Source of the DNA: Tenodera sinensis
Taxonomy: Eukaryota; Arthropoda; Insecta; Mantodea; Mantidae
Direction: 5' to 3'
DNA length: 64,000 nucleotides
Assembly (NCBI GenBank): GCA_030765045.1
Contig: CM060965.1
Location: 19,792,085 to 19,856,084, forward strand
Shown here: positions 47,876-59,105 of the stretch, piece by piece
Numbering within the stretch: the first letter of the stretch is position 1
Layout: each line of letters opens with the position of its first letter
Notes under the pieces: generated by a model
The model's database searches: none
Told to the model about the DNA's origin: nothing
The model's input: the letters and a program-made list of their open reading frames with translations, nothing else
Made by a program: the position numbers and the translations under genes

Positions 47876-48720
47876 GGTCTACACGATCGGTCTTTAATTT
47901 TATGAGGATTTCAGTGAATTGTAACATGTAAAAACAATAGTAATCTCAAATATGTACTGTTCAACTCAGAAGTTTGAAAAGTTGCCCTTGTCTCTCACCC
48001 CCACTGACCAATGACAGGAACCTTTGTAATGCTGCCACTATTACTGCAAAGGTATTCCTCCTTCTTCCCTTGCTGACTTGGTATCTGTAATAATTGTGCG
48101 CAAAGGACAAAAATTAACTGAAAACATTGTAAGACTTTTACCTAAATAACGTCACATATCGGTTAAATTTATAGCCTTAGCTTTGTCAGGGTTTTCTAGT
48201 TGAGAAACGAAGAATAGAAAACCCGATTGTAACAAAGGTCATGTTTGTGCACCTCCAAAATATCTTCATATCAGCTGGCAGTGTCATATTCTGATAGTTC
48301 TAGGGCAGAAATTTAAACTGCATTATCGCTACCCACTCGTGAACTTTTCACCAAATAGGCTTCTCTTGGTTCAACGAATTAAGAAACCTTAGAGTGGCAG
48401 CATAAGTTTAAAATTCTTAAAATGGTTACTCTTGAGTCACTCAGATGTGTAGCGCTTCTTTATTTTATATTATCCAAAAATGCTTTAACCTATGTCAAAG
48501 CACGAAGAAACAGAGAAAAAACTTAAGTGTTGCGTTCACATGATCTTCCCTATCCATTCTTCTAAAACTAGCCTTACAAAATGTTTTATTTTATGTAAGG
48601 TCATCTTGAGAGCTTGGTAAAAACGTAACCATACTTAAATATGCATCATATACGGCGCAGAGCTGACTAATAAGGAAATAACACTGTTAAATAATGCCAA
48701 ATGACGACATAAATTATTAA
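47876..48720. other. No gene seen
   Basis: Unassigned AT-rich sequence; no motif. Confidence 0.5.
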
Positions 48721-48783
48721 TTATTTAAGCCAATAAACTTACTATTGGTGTTTTTAAACACACAACCCGTGTGTGGGCAATGT

Positions 48784-49188
48784 TTGAGAGGTAGAACTGG
48801 AACTTAAAAATTCAATGCCACTGCCACAGCTGGGATTTGAACCACAGACCCTCCGCTTACTAGGCGGGTGCTCTAACCATTAAGCTACTGTGACAACCTG
48901 CCAGAATGACATTGGATTCTCAAACCAGTTAGTATTTTTCCTGGTAAACCACAAAGGCAGTCTCACATCAGAGACAATTACCCCAATGGTGACTTACTAT
49001 TGTAATTTACATTACATTGCCTTTGTGGTTTACCGAGGGAAATACGAACTGGTTTGACAATTCAATGTCAATTCTGACAGGTTGTCACAGTAGCTTAATG
49101 GTTAGAGCACCCGCCTAGTAAGCGGAAGGTCTGTGGTTCAAATCCCAGCTGTGGCATTGAAGTTTTCAGTTCCAGTTCTACCTCTCAG
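48784..49188. repeat. 405-bp palindrome of two inverted tRNA-Thr-like repeat units
   Basis: The arms 48784-48960 and 49018-49188 are nearly exact reverse complements, joined by a 57-bp spacer. Each arm holds a 73-nt tRNA-like cloverleaf: 48822-48894 on minus and 49084-49156 on plus. The plus one has a perfect 7-bp acceptor stem (GTCACAG/CTGTGGC, two wobbles counted as pairs), a paired D stem, four of five anticodon-stem pairs, and loop CTAGTAA with anticodon AGT (threonine). The T stem is mispaired, so these are tRNA-related repeats and not working tRNA genes. Unlike ordinary SINEs, repeat sequence lies upstream of the tRNA-like part. Confidence 0.85.
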
Positions 49189-49669
49189 ACGACATAAATG
49201 TTACATTCTGCAAGATATTCTCTTATCTTTTCACCGTATGAAACAAAAGTTAAGAGCTTAATGTTAATTGAGATTAACATTTTGCAGTTATGGCTTTATT
49301 ACACATTTCGTTTACAGTTAAATGGAAAATACGATAGGCTTAAACAACAGACAAACCCATCGCTGTGTGATGGTTCTCCAAGTTTGTCTCTCTTTAAATG
49401 ACAATTGAAAAAACAAAAGAATAGCGACTTTTAGTACGTTTTTGTTTCTCTTACAAGTTGTACAAAAGCCACTCACATTGCAGAGGACCTCAAGATGCTA
49501 GTACACTTTGTCATGGGAATCCTTAGTCATTGGGAAAAGCAAGAAGACTTTTCCATGCAACGGGTAGTTTCGGGTGGGGGATGTTCTCGAAAATCGGTCG
49601 CACCCTTCGAAAATGAAATACGAGCTCTATAGTTAACTGACAATGAGTTACGTCTACCCCCCTTTCCTA
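49189..49669. other. No gene seen
   Basis: No recognisable feature. Confidence 0.5.
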
Positions 49670-49765
49670 CTAACACCTGTTTCTTCGATTCAGGAACCTC
49701 AAGGCGTGTATTTCGGATGCAATAATGTGGAATTTTTGGGTGGGATGTAAAACTTTCTTTACTTG
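49670..49765 (-). repeat. Dispersed 'ACTTTCTCTACT' family, terminal fragment
   Basis: Blocks AGGAACCTCAAGGCGTGTAT, AATTTTTGGGTGGGATG and AAAACTTTCTTTACTTG. Confidence 0.55.
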
Positions 49766-50199
49766 CTGCGATAAGTTGCAGTGTAAGTACAAATATGGAC
49801 AAAATGCTCCTTTTTCCCCCAGCAGTTTATGTAGGACAAGTTTCCACAACCTTCCCAGAAACAAATAACTTGCTTCTACCTGCTCTAACTGTAGGTTGGA
49901 GAGTGGCTAATGGCCATTTATTGCTCCATTCTTACAATGCTCGTCTTTACCTGTCCATAAAGTTTTATTCATAGTTTCTTAGGTTAGTACTGTCATGAAA
50001 CTTCTAGTTAAAGACACTTCCTGAGATAAAACTCCATTATAAACATGATGCGTGCATTATACAAGCCGATTAAAAGGCAGGTGCACAGAAAAATTGAAGA
50101 AATAAGTATCGCAGCTCATGGAGGAAGAGAAATAGTCTGTATTAGATTAGAATCTGTGGTTCTATTACAATAATATAAATTTACACCGCGTGCGTTAGG

Positions 50200-50298
50200 A
50201 AGATTTTTTCTAAAATGCTTTCCCTTTACATTCAAGGCGTGTACTTCCGGTGAAATCTTGCCATTGCATTTTTGTGTAGAATATATTAGAGAAAGTAA
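50200..50298 (-). repeat. Dispersed 'ACTTTCTCTACT' family, terminal fragment
   Basis: TTCTAAAATGCTTTCCC, TTCCGGTGAAATCTTG, TTTTTGTGTAGAATATATTA and GAGAAAGTAAATG. Confidence 0.6.
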
Positions 50299-51060
50299 AT
50301 GAAATGCATTGAATCAGCCATCATTGGAGGTTTAAAATGCCGAGGATAGGCCAGTTAAGGTTAAGGGTATACACATCTCACCCCACGCAGATCTATTGTG
50401 GCTATACCCCCAGGAGGCAGGGACGAAATTGAAGGAACCACAGAGATGCGCGGAAGTCCCTAACAAGTGCTGAAATCTCTTCATCCCGCCGAGCAGCCAC
50501 CCCCGCCAAATTAGGGCAAGGCCACCCAAACGCCATCTAGCGCCAAGAACAGCAGTTACGTTTGCAACTGGGTGTTCTTTCAGATGGATGTTCATCTCGC
50601 AGCAACAAGGTCGTATTATAAGAAATTCTTTCACGAAGGATATCTGCTGCAACACTTTGAAATATGAACGTTATTTTAAGTTTGAAGGTCTTAAAACTAC
50701 ATTAAATTCCAATTCTACTTCTAAATGCATTGTATCACTTTTCACATCTTACGAATTGGTGTAGTACGTTTGCCAAGACTGATTCAACTTAAATCTTGCT
50801 TTTATATTTCGGGATATATCTTCACAAAATCCTGGTGCAACCTGATGCAAATGGCTGGGTAGGGAAATTCCTTCGCACCATGTGGGAAGGATAAAGAAAT
50901 TAACCATCAATTTAATATTTTCTATTAGAACCGCTTTAAAATTGCTATTATAAAAGGATAACTCGTTTAGTTAGATTCTGCTTGCTTGTTCAGATGCACA
51001 CTGCAGCAGACAGAGTAACAGTGGAAACCCACATTCTGCTAATCAATGTTGAGAAAGTTT
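50299..51060. other. No supported gene; GC-richer patch 50340-50600
   Basis: A 107-codon minus frame (50332-50655) covers the GC-richer patch but has no recognised motif or splice context. Confidence 0.4.
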
Positions 51061-51769
51061 TTAAGGGACACTGGGAGTGAAATTTTGGTCAAAATTGTCA
51101 AAAAGTCGAAAATTGTTTTTTTACCTTAAAATGTTCCTGGAACACCTGTGCATTTGGATCAGCTAACATTTTTCATATCCCCCACTCCATGTGGTCATTA
51201 CGGCCCTTTCAAATAGCGCTCTTCCCTTAACGTACACAGGATGCTCCTATATAAAAGCCTGTTTTTCTCAGAACTACATTTCTGCATATTCCAAAAGAAG
51301 GTCGCGCTTGAGTTTTGCTTCAAATTCAATGAAAATTTCCAAAAGTATTCACAAATAACAGCTAAACAAAACTATGCTTCAATATTGATGTTATCATTAA
51401 CATGAATTCCAAAAACTTTTTTGTATGAAAAAATCAATTTTTAAGATTAAATTTTCTTTGTTATTAAAAGAATATGTACAGCATAATCAGCAAACATATT
51501 TGAAATATCTCTTCATACAATTGTTACCCATGTTTTAGAGTACCAGTTCTGCCAATATAAATGAATTTTGAAAACTCAATAGACGCGAGCTACATTTTGA
51601 AAATGTGCCTATTAAATTCATAAAATAATTTATATATCAAACGAATTATCCAATTTTAATGAAATTTGGTGTACCTCCTATTCCTATATAAATACAAACA
51701 CAGTAAAACTTTCAGAAAAATCTATCAAGAAATGTGGAACTTTCAAATTTCACTCCCAGTGTCCCTTAA
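51061..51769 (+). mobile_element. TTAA-flanked MITE, copy 2 (element 51065-51765)
   Basis: TTAA-GGGACACTGGGAGTGAAA at the left and TTTCACTCCCAGTGTCCC-TTAA at the right. It carries an extra block of about 100 bp (51186-51282, including TGTGGTCATTACGG and GATGCTCCTATATAAAAGCC) that copy 1 lacks. Otherwise the two copies are nearly colinear, with about 5-8% differences by eye. Confidence 0.88.
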
Positions 51770-52500
51770 AGTTGAAGAAAGTAGGTCGAGACAAAATATT
51801 TTCTTTGCGCATTATAAATTCACAGGTACCCTATATACCAGTGTAGCAATTTATCTTAAATTAACCACGATAAACGTTTGTGTAGACTGTTTCAGTTAAG
51901 GCAATACGAATTGGCTATATCCAGATGAGGAAGCAGTTAACGCAATCTCTACATATTGTGTAAGTAAATGGAGAAGCGAATGGGCTTATGGCACAAAGCA
52001 AACAAAGGTTCTTCCTTGGAATGCCTCAAATTCACATCGGAAACTGTGGTCTGGTAACCGGAATGGCGTGAAGTTGCTGACTGGTTATCTCCCGAGTAAA
52101 TACAGAGCTAGCCAGCGAGCCTGTCAGGTCAAAGGGTCAGTGATGACATAGGCTAATGGTTTCTCGATACGATGGTCTGGCTCCCTCCAATATATTTCAC
52201 AAATCACACAATATTTGCCATTATTCCGGCAATACGAGGAAAACTTGGGGAATAAACGTCACGATTCCGGCACGCCAGGAGAAATCTCGTTATCTGGGCG
52301 CGCAAACAAGCGAGGTTTTGCATGCCAGCGGCGATAAAAGGGCTGCAAGGTCAATTATGTTCACACAATCCCATTATCTGTTGCACCAAGTTTTACCTAC
52401 TGCAGGGGAAACTTCGGTTTTAACAACAATTTACATTTTGCGTTCCTGGCGCGCACGATGTCAAATGGCTCTTGTTCAGGACTTCTGACCAGCAGGAAAC
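51770..52500. other. No supported gene
   Basis: 52020-52480 is moderately GC-rich with one open plus frame (52156-52488) and no recognised motif. Confidence 0.4.
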
Positions 52501-52501
52501 T

Positions 52502-53490
52502 ACTTTCTCTACAACGTGTAAGTAACTAGGGGAACTATTGTATTGCACCCAAAAGTTCGATATCGAGGCTTCACCTGCAATGTTTCGAGGTTCCCTGAAT
52601 CAAAAAAGCATCTTTGAAAAAGATCCGTGGAAATGTTTTCGAACATTTTGATTTTCTCAAAAATGCTCTAATGATTTTCATTAAAATGTCATATGTTAAA
52701 TATATTTTTATGGTAAATGAAATGCATATTTTGAATTTTCTGGCTATAGCCCATGTAGTCCTGTTTAAAACTTTTGCATAACTGACAAACCGTAAGAGAA
52801 CAACCAGATCTTACTGTGCAAAAATGCAGATCTCGTTAAAACACACAATTTATGTCAAATTATTCTTTAGTGAACCATTTCGGAGACATTCCTTGCTATT
52901 TGTCAGGATTTTGCAATACGTATAGATCGTTGTCAAATCGTTATTCAATTTTTTATCTCTTGGTCATGCAGAGAGAATGGAATTTGTCTTCATATAGTGG
53001 CCACTCTTAAAATATCTGACTTACTTAAAGCCCACTGTACTCCCCTTGTATCTACAAGAAAATTAGCAATAAGATAATTTCTACGAATGTTCATCTTCAT
53101 TAACATGGCGTAGAAAGACGAATACAGCACGCTTGCCTCTGGTGCGGAGGGCCAGGGTTCGATTCCCGGTACCAGGATGGGGACTTTCCCCCCGCTGGGA
53201 GGTCTGGCACGGGGTGCACTCGGCCTCCATAGGTCCTGTAGGGGCCAATTGAGGAGCTACTTGGAAAAGTAGTGGTCCCAGGTCGAGAAGGGCACATAAC
53301 CTGCTCGGGACGCTGACGACATACCACCCTCCAGTACTGCATTCCACCAATGACGCCTGTGGTGGGCAGAGGTTGGGCACGCAGCGGCCTGGCGGCAAGC
53401 CTTGGCCCTTAATGTGCTGTTGCGCCGGGATTTAGTTTGTGCAAGAGTAGAGAAGGTAATATCAGTGCACATGGTGCTCAAATAATCATA
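52502..53490 (+). repeat. Dispersed 'ACTTTCTCTACT' family, copy D, interrupted by a SINE
   Basis: It starts ACTTTCTCTAC (52502-52512) and has AGTAGAGAAGGT at 53446-53457. Between them the usual order of blocks is present until TCTTCATTAACATGG, where a SINE (53105-53430) begins. After the SINE only TTTGTGCAAGAGTAGAG remains, so about 30 bp of the host repeat was lost at the junction. Confidence 0.8.
53105..53430 (+). mobile_element. tRNA-headed SINE, family C, copy 1
   Basis: The B box GGTTCGATTCC is intact (around 53157); the A box is degenerate. The body shares GGCCAATTGAGGAGCTACTT, CTCCAGTACTGCA and GACGCCTGTGGTG with the reverse complement of 59573-59864. It ends near GCCTTGGCCCTTAATG...CCGGGA. 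No clean target duplication was seen. Confidence 0.75.
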
Positions 53491-53921
53491 GATCTAATGC
53501 AAGAAATTGATCAAGCGACCGTTAATAAGCATAAATACTATATTTTAAATTTCATTCAGACGTTTAACAACTTCGAGAAAAAATTTATCTTCTAATAATT
53601 ACAGCTATATGCAATAGAAAAGTAATTATTTTGAACTGCTTGAATGACAAAGAACTCGCTTCTGAATGTTGCAGGGTAAAATGCTAAACTATTTTCCTTC
53701 ACCATTTATCCTCCGTGGTTTAATTACTTAAATTCTTGGGCAATTTAAAGGGAGATTAAAATCCCTCTCCCGCTGCCCACCACTCTTTCGCATATAATTC
53801 ATCATTAGCATTAGTGATGCAGATTGTAGAGAATAATGAAGTAGTACTGGCACAACGCGAATTGACATATACGCAGTCGCGGATGGGCCACGTGGATAGA
53901 AACAAACAAGGCTTCAATGTG
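53491..53921. other. No gene seen
   Basis: AT-rich spacer between two dispersed-repeat copies. Confidence 0.5.
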
Positions 53922-54776
53922 AAAAATCTGATGTGTTGCACTTACATGACTTTCTCTACTTTTGTACTAACCATTCTTACAAACTCTTATTCCTGTATCT
54001 TCTTTGTGTTGGTTAAAATAAACATTTGTACAAATTATCTTATTGCTTATTTCCTTGTAGGTACAAGGGGAATATTAGAATACAGAAGGCTTTGTGCGTC
54101 AGTCAAATCTTTTTGACCTTTGAGATTCCGTTCTCTTTGCACGATTAACATATACAAAAATGAACAACGTTGTTGCATTTCGCTAAAGTTCTAAGTTTTC
54201 CGAAACTCACACACATAACAAGGAATATATCCGAAATGGTTCACCCTACAGAAAATTTATTGAGACATAAATTGTGTATTTTAGCAAGATCTACAATTTT
54301 TGTATAGTACAATTTGGCCTATCTCTAACGGTTTACCAGTTATGCAAACGTCGTCCAAAGTAAATACGACTACAGGGGCTATAGCCAGAAAATTCAAGAT
54401 ATACATTTCATTTGTCATCAAAATATCTCAAACATATGACATTTAATCAAAATCGTTAGAGCCATTTTCAAGAAAATAAAAACTTTCGAAAAATTTTCCA
54501 TGTAAAGGGTAGTTTAGGGTGGGGCTATTTTCTTCAAAATCTTCGTGTCGCGTTCTTGAAAGACATTAAACTTAAATACCAAGTTTGGTTTTTAACCGAC
54601 TTTTCGTTTTTGAGTTATGCTGTCCACAGACTGACACACAGACACACACACGGACCTTTTTCTAAAAATGCTTTTTTTGGATTTAGGGGGCTTCAAAACA
54701 TATATTTCCGGTGAAATCTCGACATCGAATTTTTGGGTGGAATACAATACTTCCCCTACTTACCAGTAGAGAAAGT
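53922..54776 (-). repeat. Dispersed 'ACTTTCTCTACT' family, longest copy C
   Basis: Minus orientation, about 855 bp. Its ends are AAAAATCTGATGTGTTGCAC, then ACTTTCTCTACT (53949-53960), and CCAGTAGAGAAAGT (54763-54776). Its interior order mirrors copy A, including GGTGGGGCTATTTTCTTC, CCGACTTTTCGTTTTTGAG, CACAGACACACACACGGACC and TTTCCGGTGAAATCTCGACA. There is no open frame of note. This is the best reference copy in the window. Confidence 0.88.
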
Positions 54777-57040
54777 AAAAATATAACAAAGCCACATCCT
54801 CACCACCAAGAAATATGTACTGAATTGTACTAACATCAAGAAAGAGTTTAAAAGGTATAACTGCAAAGGATGTCGAGCAAATCTTTGCTCACACTGCTAT
54901 AAATGAGATAAAATAGAAGTGCAAGAACATTTGAGGACCTCTTTCTGTTATCAGATATACCATTTCCATTGTAATTTTATTTTATGCGTTTGATGCATAT
55001 AAAGGAGTAGTAAAATTTACTGGGCTTTCTGTAAGCACTAAAAGGATTACGCTTTGTAATCTACATTTAATAACGCACAGAGGTTTTATTTCATCTTCTT
55101 TGCTCAGAGAAAAGAATAACACGAATTGGTTTCTCTGTATAGACCACGGAAACTTGGAATACGACAGTAATCTACTTATAATGCTGGAATTGCTTAAGAT
55201 GGTTATTTCTTACAGACAATATACTGCCATGATGCACTATGAATTAAAACCGCACTTTAAAAGTGACAGATGATAGGGATTCATTCAGCAATTTGTAATG
55301 TTCTTTGACAGGAGTAACATCCATTTTATCACATCCGAGCTATGCGGGAAAAATGTGACAAATGCCACGCTTTAAAGTGTTGGCAGAACAGTATGGCTGA
55401 CAGTTCTGTGTAGAATAACCACATTTCACTATCTCCATTGGGCGCGCACTCTTTATTATTATATTGCGTTTGCTCTTATTATGACTCGATTTATTTTCTT
55501 GCTGCTGATACCACCAGAAAATTGCGTCATCCAATATAAAGCACATCAAGTGACTTGTCACCAAAGTGTTACTTCTTATGAAAAACGTCTCCAATAAACA
55601 AAGTGAAATTAAAACAAAAACTAAAAAAGATGTGTATAAGCAAGTGCGTCCTAAACGAAGGACATCCCCCCACCCTTCTTTTAATAAAGAGAAATGGAGA
55701 AACTGTAACCTCTGTGGCTCAATATAAAACATTCAAAACTTTTTGGATCAAGACAGAATGACCCCAGAAGTTCTACTCGTGATAACTTTATATATTGCAA
55801 CAGACGATATCAAGTTCGCAGGGGAAAGAAATCTTATTTATAATGGCAAACTCAGAAAATATTAACAATTTAGTGTTAGGTTATTTCGACAACCCATTCT
55901 CACTAAGAAAACAGAGAAACAACTAAATGTGATTAAATTTAAAATTATAAAGCACTGGTTGGCACAATTATTTCCTCCTTTATTTCTTCATTTTATGTTA
56001 CGAACACGCAGTTTAACAAAATGAATGAATTTTTTACAAAATGTATATTACAAAAATATTACGCATTTAAAAGTGGAGGTATGTATTAAATATACTATAT
56101 TTCTGAGAAATTTGAACCCCATTGCTTCATGAAGTAATTCCATTATTTTTCTATAAACATATTACGCGAAAAACTTAAAACGAAATCGGATTTTTTTTAA
56201 CTTCAAAGTTATGTAATATATGCAGAGCAAAACACTGGAAGGGATACAATCTTAATGAGTTATGTGAAACCGTTTTTAAATCACATTCATTTTAAATTTA
56301 TTAACTAATTATGAACTTTGGATATGCAAGTACAAAATGCCCCTTGTACCAAACGATGTACATACTCGGTCTTGTCCATGCATTTAATCTTAATTAGTTG
56401 ACCACAACAAATAATTTTGTTTACATGTAATGGAATTTTTCTAACTTAAATTTTGTTATGAAGTATAATTGCAAATAAATATGGTTTTTAAATGCAGTTT
56501 TTTTAAAATCCGTTTTTCTTTTTATCAAATTTCACGGATGTAAGACCATATGAATGTAATTTTAATGCTTAATGAGGTAAGTGCAATTGAAAATGCAGAA
56601 AAGAACAAGAACCTAAGCATGTCTTGGTCATCAGTATCATCCTAATTTTGGAGCGATTTAAATCTTCCGATTCGTAATTCATGAATAACGGAATTAAATC
56701 CATTAATTTGTTGTTTTTATGATTTGGAGATTTCCAATACCTTTAGAACTTCCATTTAATCAGATGAAATCAACATTTTCTTTGTGCCCAATGCAAGAAA
56801 ATCACGGTATCGGGGCACACACTTCGGTGCTATTTTACTTCCGCTGGGCATAAACTGACCTTGAGCTTGATAATTCACTGCCAGACACGCTTGCAGTGTA
56901 ATAACCACGTGCGTCACGATAGCAGTAACAGTAGGTACACAATGGGTTTTTAATCACGTGTGTAATTGCAGTATAAATAACCTAACTTCACTTCTACAAA
57001 GGCAGCACGCCACAAACAAATCTCACGTAGCATCCCTTAC
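54777..57040. other. No supported gene; 2.3 kb AT-rich
   Basis: Contains the longest open frame of the window (minus 55340-55732, 130 codons). Its translation has no recognised domain and the composition is not gene-like. Confidence 0.4.
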
Positions 57041-57237
57041 CTCTTTCCGATATTTGTAAGTAAAGCACGTAACATTTTCCTTGTTAACCGTATTCGATCG
57101 ACTTGAAGCTTACCGTGTCTTAACACCGCGGCAATGACACTGGGATTTGAGTCAAATGCGTCAAACCCGGCTCGCTCGGGATCCTCCCCACCTTTATCGC
57201 TCAAAACAAAGACTTTGGCCTCCAAAACGAACACATT
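57041..57237 (-). CDS. Candidate internal exon, unknown protein
   Basis: On the minus strand CTGCAG precedes and AAGAG|GTAAGG follows a 197-bp stretch open in one frame: NVFVLEAKVFVLSDKGGEDP, then ERAGFDAFDSNPSVIAAVLR, then HGKLQVDRIRL and a basic end LTRKMLRALLTNIGKR. An alternative earlier donor is ACACG|GTAAGC. The sequence is GC-richer than the surroundings and the residue mixture looks protein-like. The acceptor's pyrimidine tract is weak and the family is not recognised. The plus strand is also open through much of this stretch (57134-57493), which weakens the call. Confidence 0.3.
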
Positions 57238-57868
57238 CTGCAGCTACGAGACAGACTTGGCAACTTTCGGTTTGTCCCTTGCCCCAACATGGCCAGGTAG
57301 AAAACCACCGCGACCTTCACAACGTGCTTCAACAAGGATACCCTTAATTCTCTGCTCTCAGTGCTATTACTACTCAACTTGCATTAATAAAAAAGGCTTA
57401 CGTATCAGCTTTAAGCTTAGAATAATTCACCTACCACATTCACAAATATGCACTTACTATGTCACAAAGCTACTTTTCATGCCAAAAGTGTAAATTCTGC
57501 CCTATTGCCCCTCCATACGAATCTAACTATGAACTATTATATTACACTATTTATATATAGACAATAGAAATACCATACTTTGTTTACAACGGTATAGTAT
57601 ACAGTTTCTTTAACTATATAGTTTACTTGTATTTGCTTACACATTGACTCACATGCTTTACAATTTACAGATATTAAAAGGGGGATATTAATGACTTAAG
57701 ACTAGCGAAATGTTATGTTTGTTTCATGCAAGTTAGTACTGCTCCTGTAAACAGCATTCATATGATACAAGAAAACCCTGTGGATAAATCAATAATCATT
57801 ATTAACGATATCGCTCTCTGCCCGAGTGGTGGTGGTGGTTGTAAGATAAATTCAAGAGAAACACTTAC
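57238..57868. other. No gene seen; possible intron
   Basis: AT-rich stretch between the candidate exon and the candidate leader exon on the minus strand. Confidence 0.4.
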
Positions 57869-57981
57869 CCGATTAACGGATATATTGTGTAAGGAAACAG
57901 TTTGCTGCCGCAAATCCAAAGGCACTAAAATGTTCGTATACACACTCACACACTACCCTCCGCTCCAAACAACACTAAACT
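57869..57981 (-). promoter_or_regulatory. Candidate transcription start and non-coding first exon
   Basis: On the minus strand TTCAGTTTAG, an arthropod-type initiator (A at 57981), is followed by 113 bp ending at AATCGG|GTAAGTGT, a strong donor. No long frame is open, as expected for a 5' leader. The region upstream (57985-58200) is GC-rich with CpGs. If true, 57041-57237 could be a downstream exon of the same transcript. There is no TATA box at -30, and the downstream promoter element match is partial. Confidence 0.3.
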
Positions 57982-58647
57982 GAACAGGCTTCGCTCTTAT
58001 GACCGGCCGTGGCGACTATCTCTGTCTTTGTCTTGCCCATAGTCTCCCCTAAACAAGCAGGCGGTGGGAAGTGCCAGTACCCTCTCTGCCCAGCCTATGT
58101 GATGCCTTTCTTCCAAACCTACCATAATCCAGTCACCTCATACACCCTTCCCCCTCCTCGCCAACCCGCCACCGCCACGTGCTTTCGCAGATACTAAAGT
58201 TCGCTCGCGTTCTTTTATTCCAATATTCTGCAGCTGCTTATTCCTAAAAACGAGAGGGAAGGAGGGTAAAGTTCTTTACAGTGGGGTTGGTCAGGGTGGT
58301 GGATTCGCAACCCCCAGTTTGCTTTCATCTCCTCAGCCCCTTATTGCGTTAGGGGCTTTAACCATGTTGCCAACTGTCAGCAAAAACCTGCATTCGAAAA
58401 CTTAACCTCAGTGTTGTTGTCCGATACACTTACTACATATATGTACATAGATGTGAATCCACTTTACTCCCTGAGTACGACTCGTTGCTACATTCGAATC
58501 GAAATGAGATGGATTTGGGTTTCACCTGTGTTTTGCATACAATCTTAATTGATTTGATGATCCATTGTGCATTATCCACACAAAAGCTTTACACGATTTC
58601 AATACGATTGGAATAAAATCAAATCCGCGTTGCGTTTCTGCACTTAC
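57982..58647. other. GC-rich promoter-like patch, then unassigned
   Basis: 57990-58200 is CpG- and C-rich. Nothing specific was recognised after 58200. Confidence 0.35.
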
Positions 58648-58708
58648 TCAGTAGGACTTCTATTCGATCCTCTGCTGTAGCACGACCGAATTTGGGACCC
58701 AATTCCAA
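58648..58708 (-). CDS. Weak candidate small exon
   Basis: Minus strand: acceptor GGTGATTCAG, donor CTGA|GTAAGTGC, 61 bp. The open frame reads LELGPKFGRATAEDRIEVLL plus one base. It continues open on both sides (upstream MEMVIQ, downstream SKCRNATRI then stop), so it could equally be an unspliced small frame or a transposon relic. Family not recognised. Confidence 0.22.
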
Positions 58709-58819
58709 CTGAATCACCATTTCCATTCCCTTACTATGGCCTCATTACCCTGTGTTAACCTAAGTCATTAGTGCCACCAAATGTTGGTAACAATGGAATA
58801 TAATTATATATTTCGTTTT

Positions 58820-59080
58820 ACTTTCTCTATCGCCTAAAGTGGAGCAAGGACTGCACTTAACCTAACACCTCCATATTGAAATTTCGCTGCAAATGCATGT
58901 TTTGAGGTCCCTGACTAAAACAATTTTTAAAATTAGTGAGTTTAGTGAAATGGACGAAACAAATTGGATATAGATTTCCTGCCTAACACCTAAGCATAAA
59001 AACACCCCCCCCCCTCATGTAGTGTTGTAATTCTTCATTTTCTCAAAATGACGATTACGTTTATAATTCGGATATATAGG
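58820..59080 (+). repeat. Dispersed 'ACTTTCTCTACT' family, 5' fragment
   Basis: ACTTTCTCTATCGCCTAAAG, ATTGAAATTTCGCTGCAAAT, GTTTTGAGGTCCCTGACTAA, TTCTCAAAATGACGATTACG. The 3' half is missing. Confidence 0.6.
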
Positions 59081-59105
59081 TTAATGTGCTACTCTAATGG
59101 TTAAC

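Noticed and set aside
49084..49156. Functional tRNA-Thr(AGT) gene
   Set aside because: The T stem is mispaired and the same 73-mer sits in a dispersed, palindromic repeat with a further diverged copy.
55340..55732. 130-codon minus frame, longest in the window
   Set aside because: No domain, no splice context and no codon bias; long frames of this size occur by chance in 64 kb.
57134..57493. 119-codon plus frame
   Set aside because: It overlaps the better minus-strand exon candidate and then runs into AT-rich low-information sequence.
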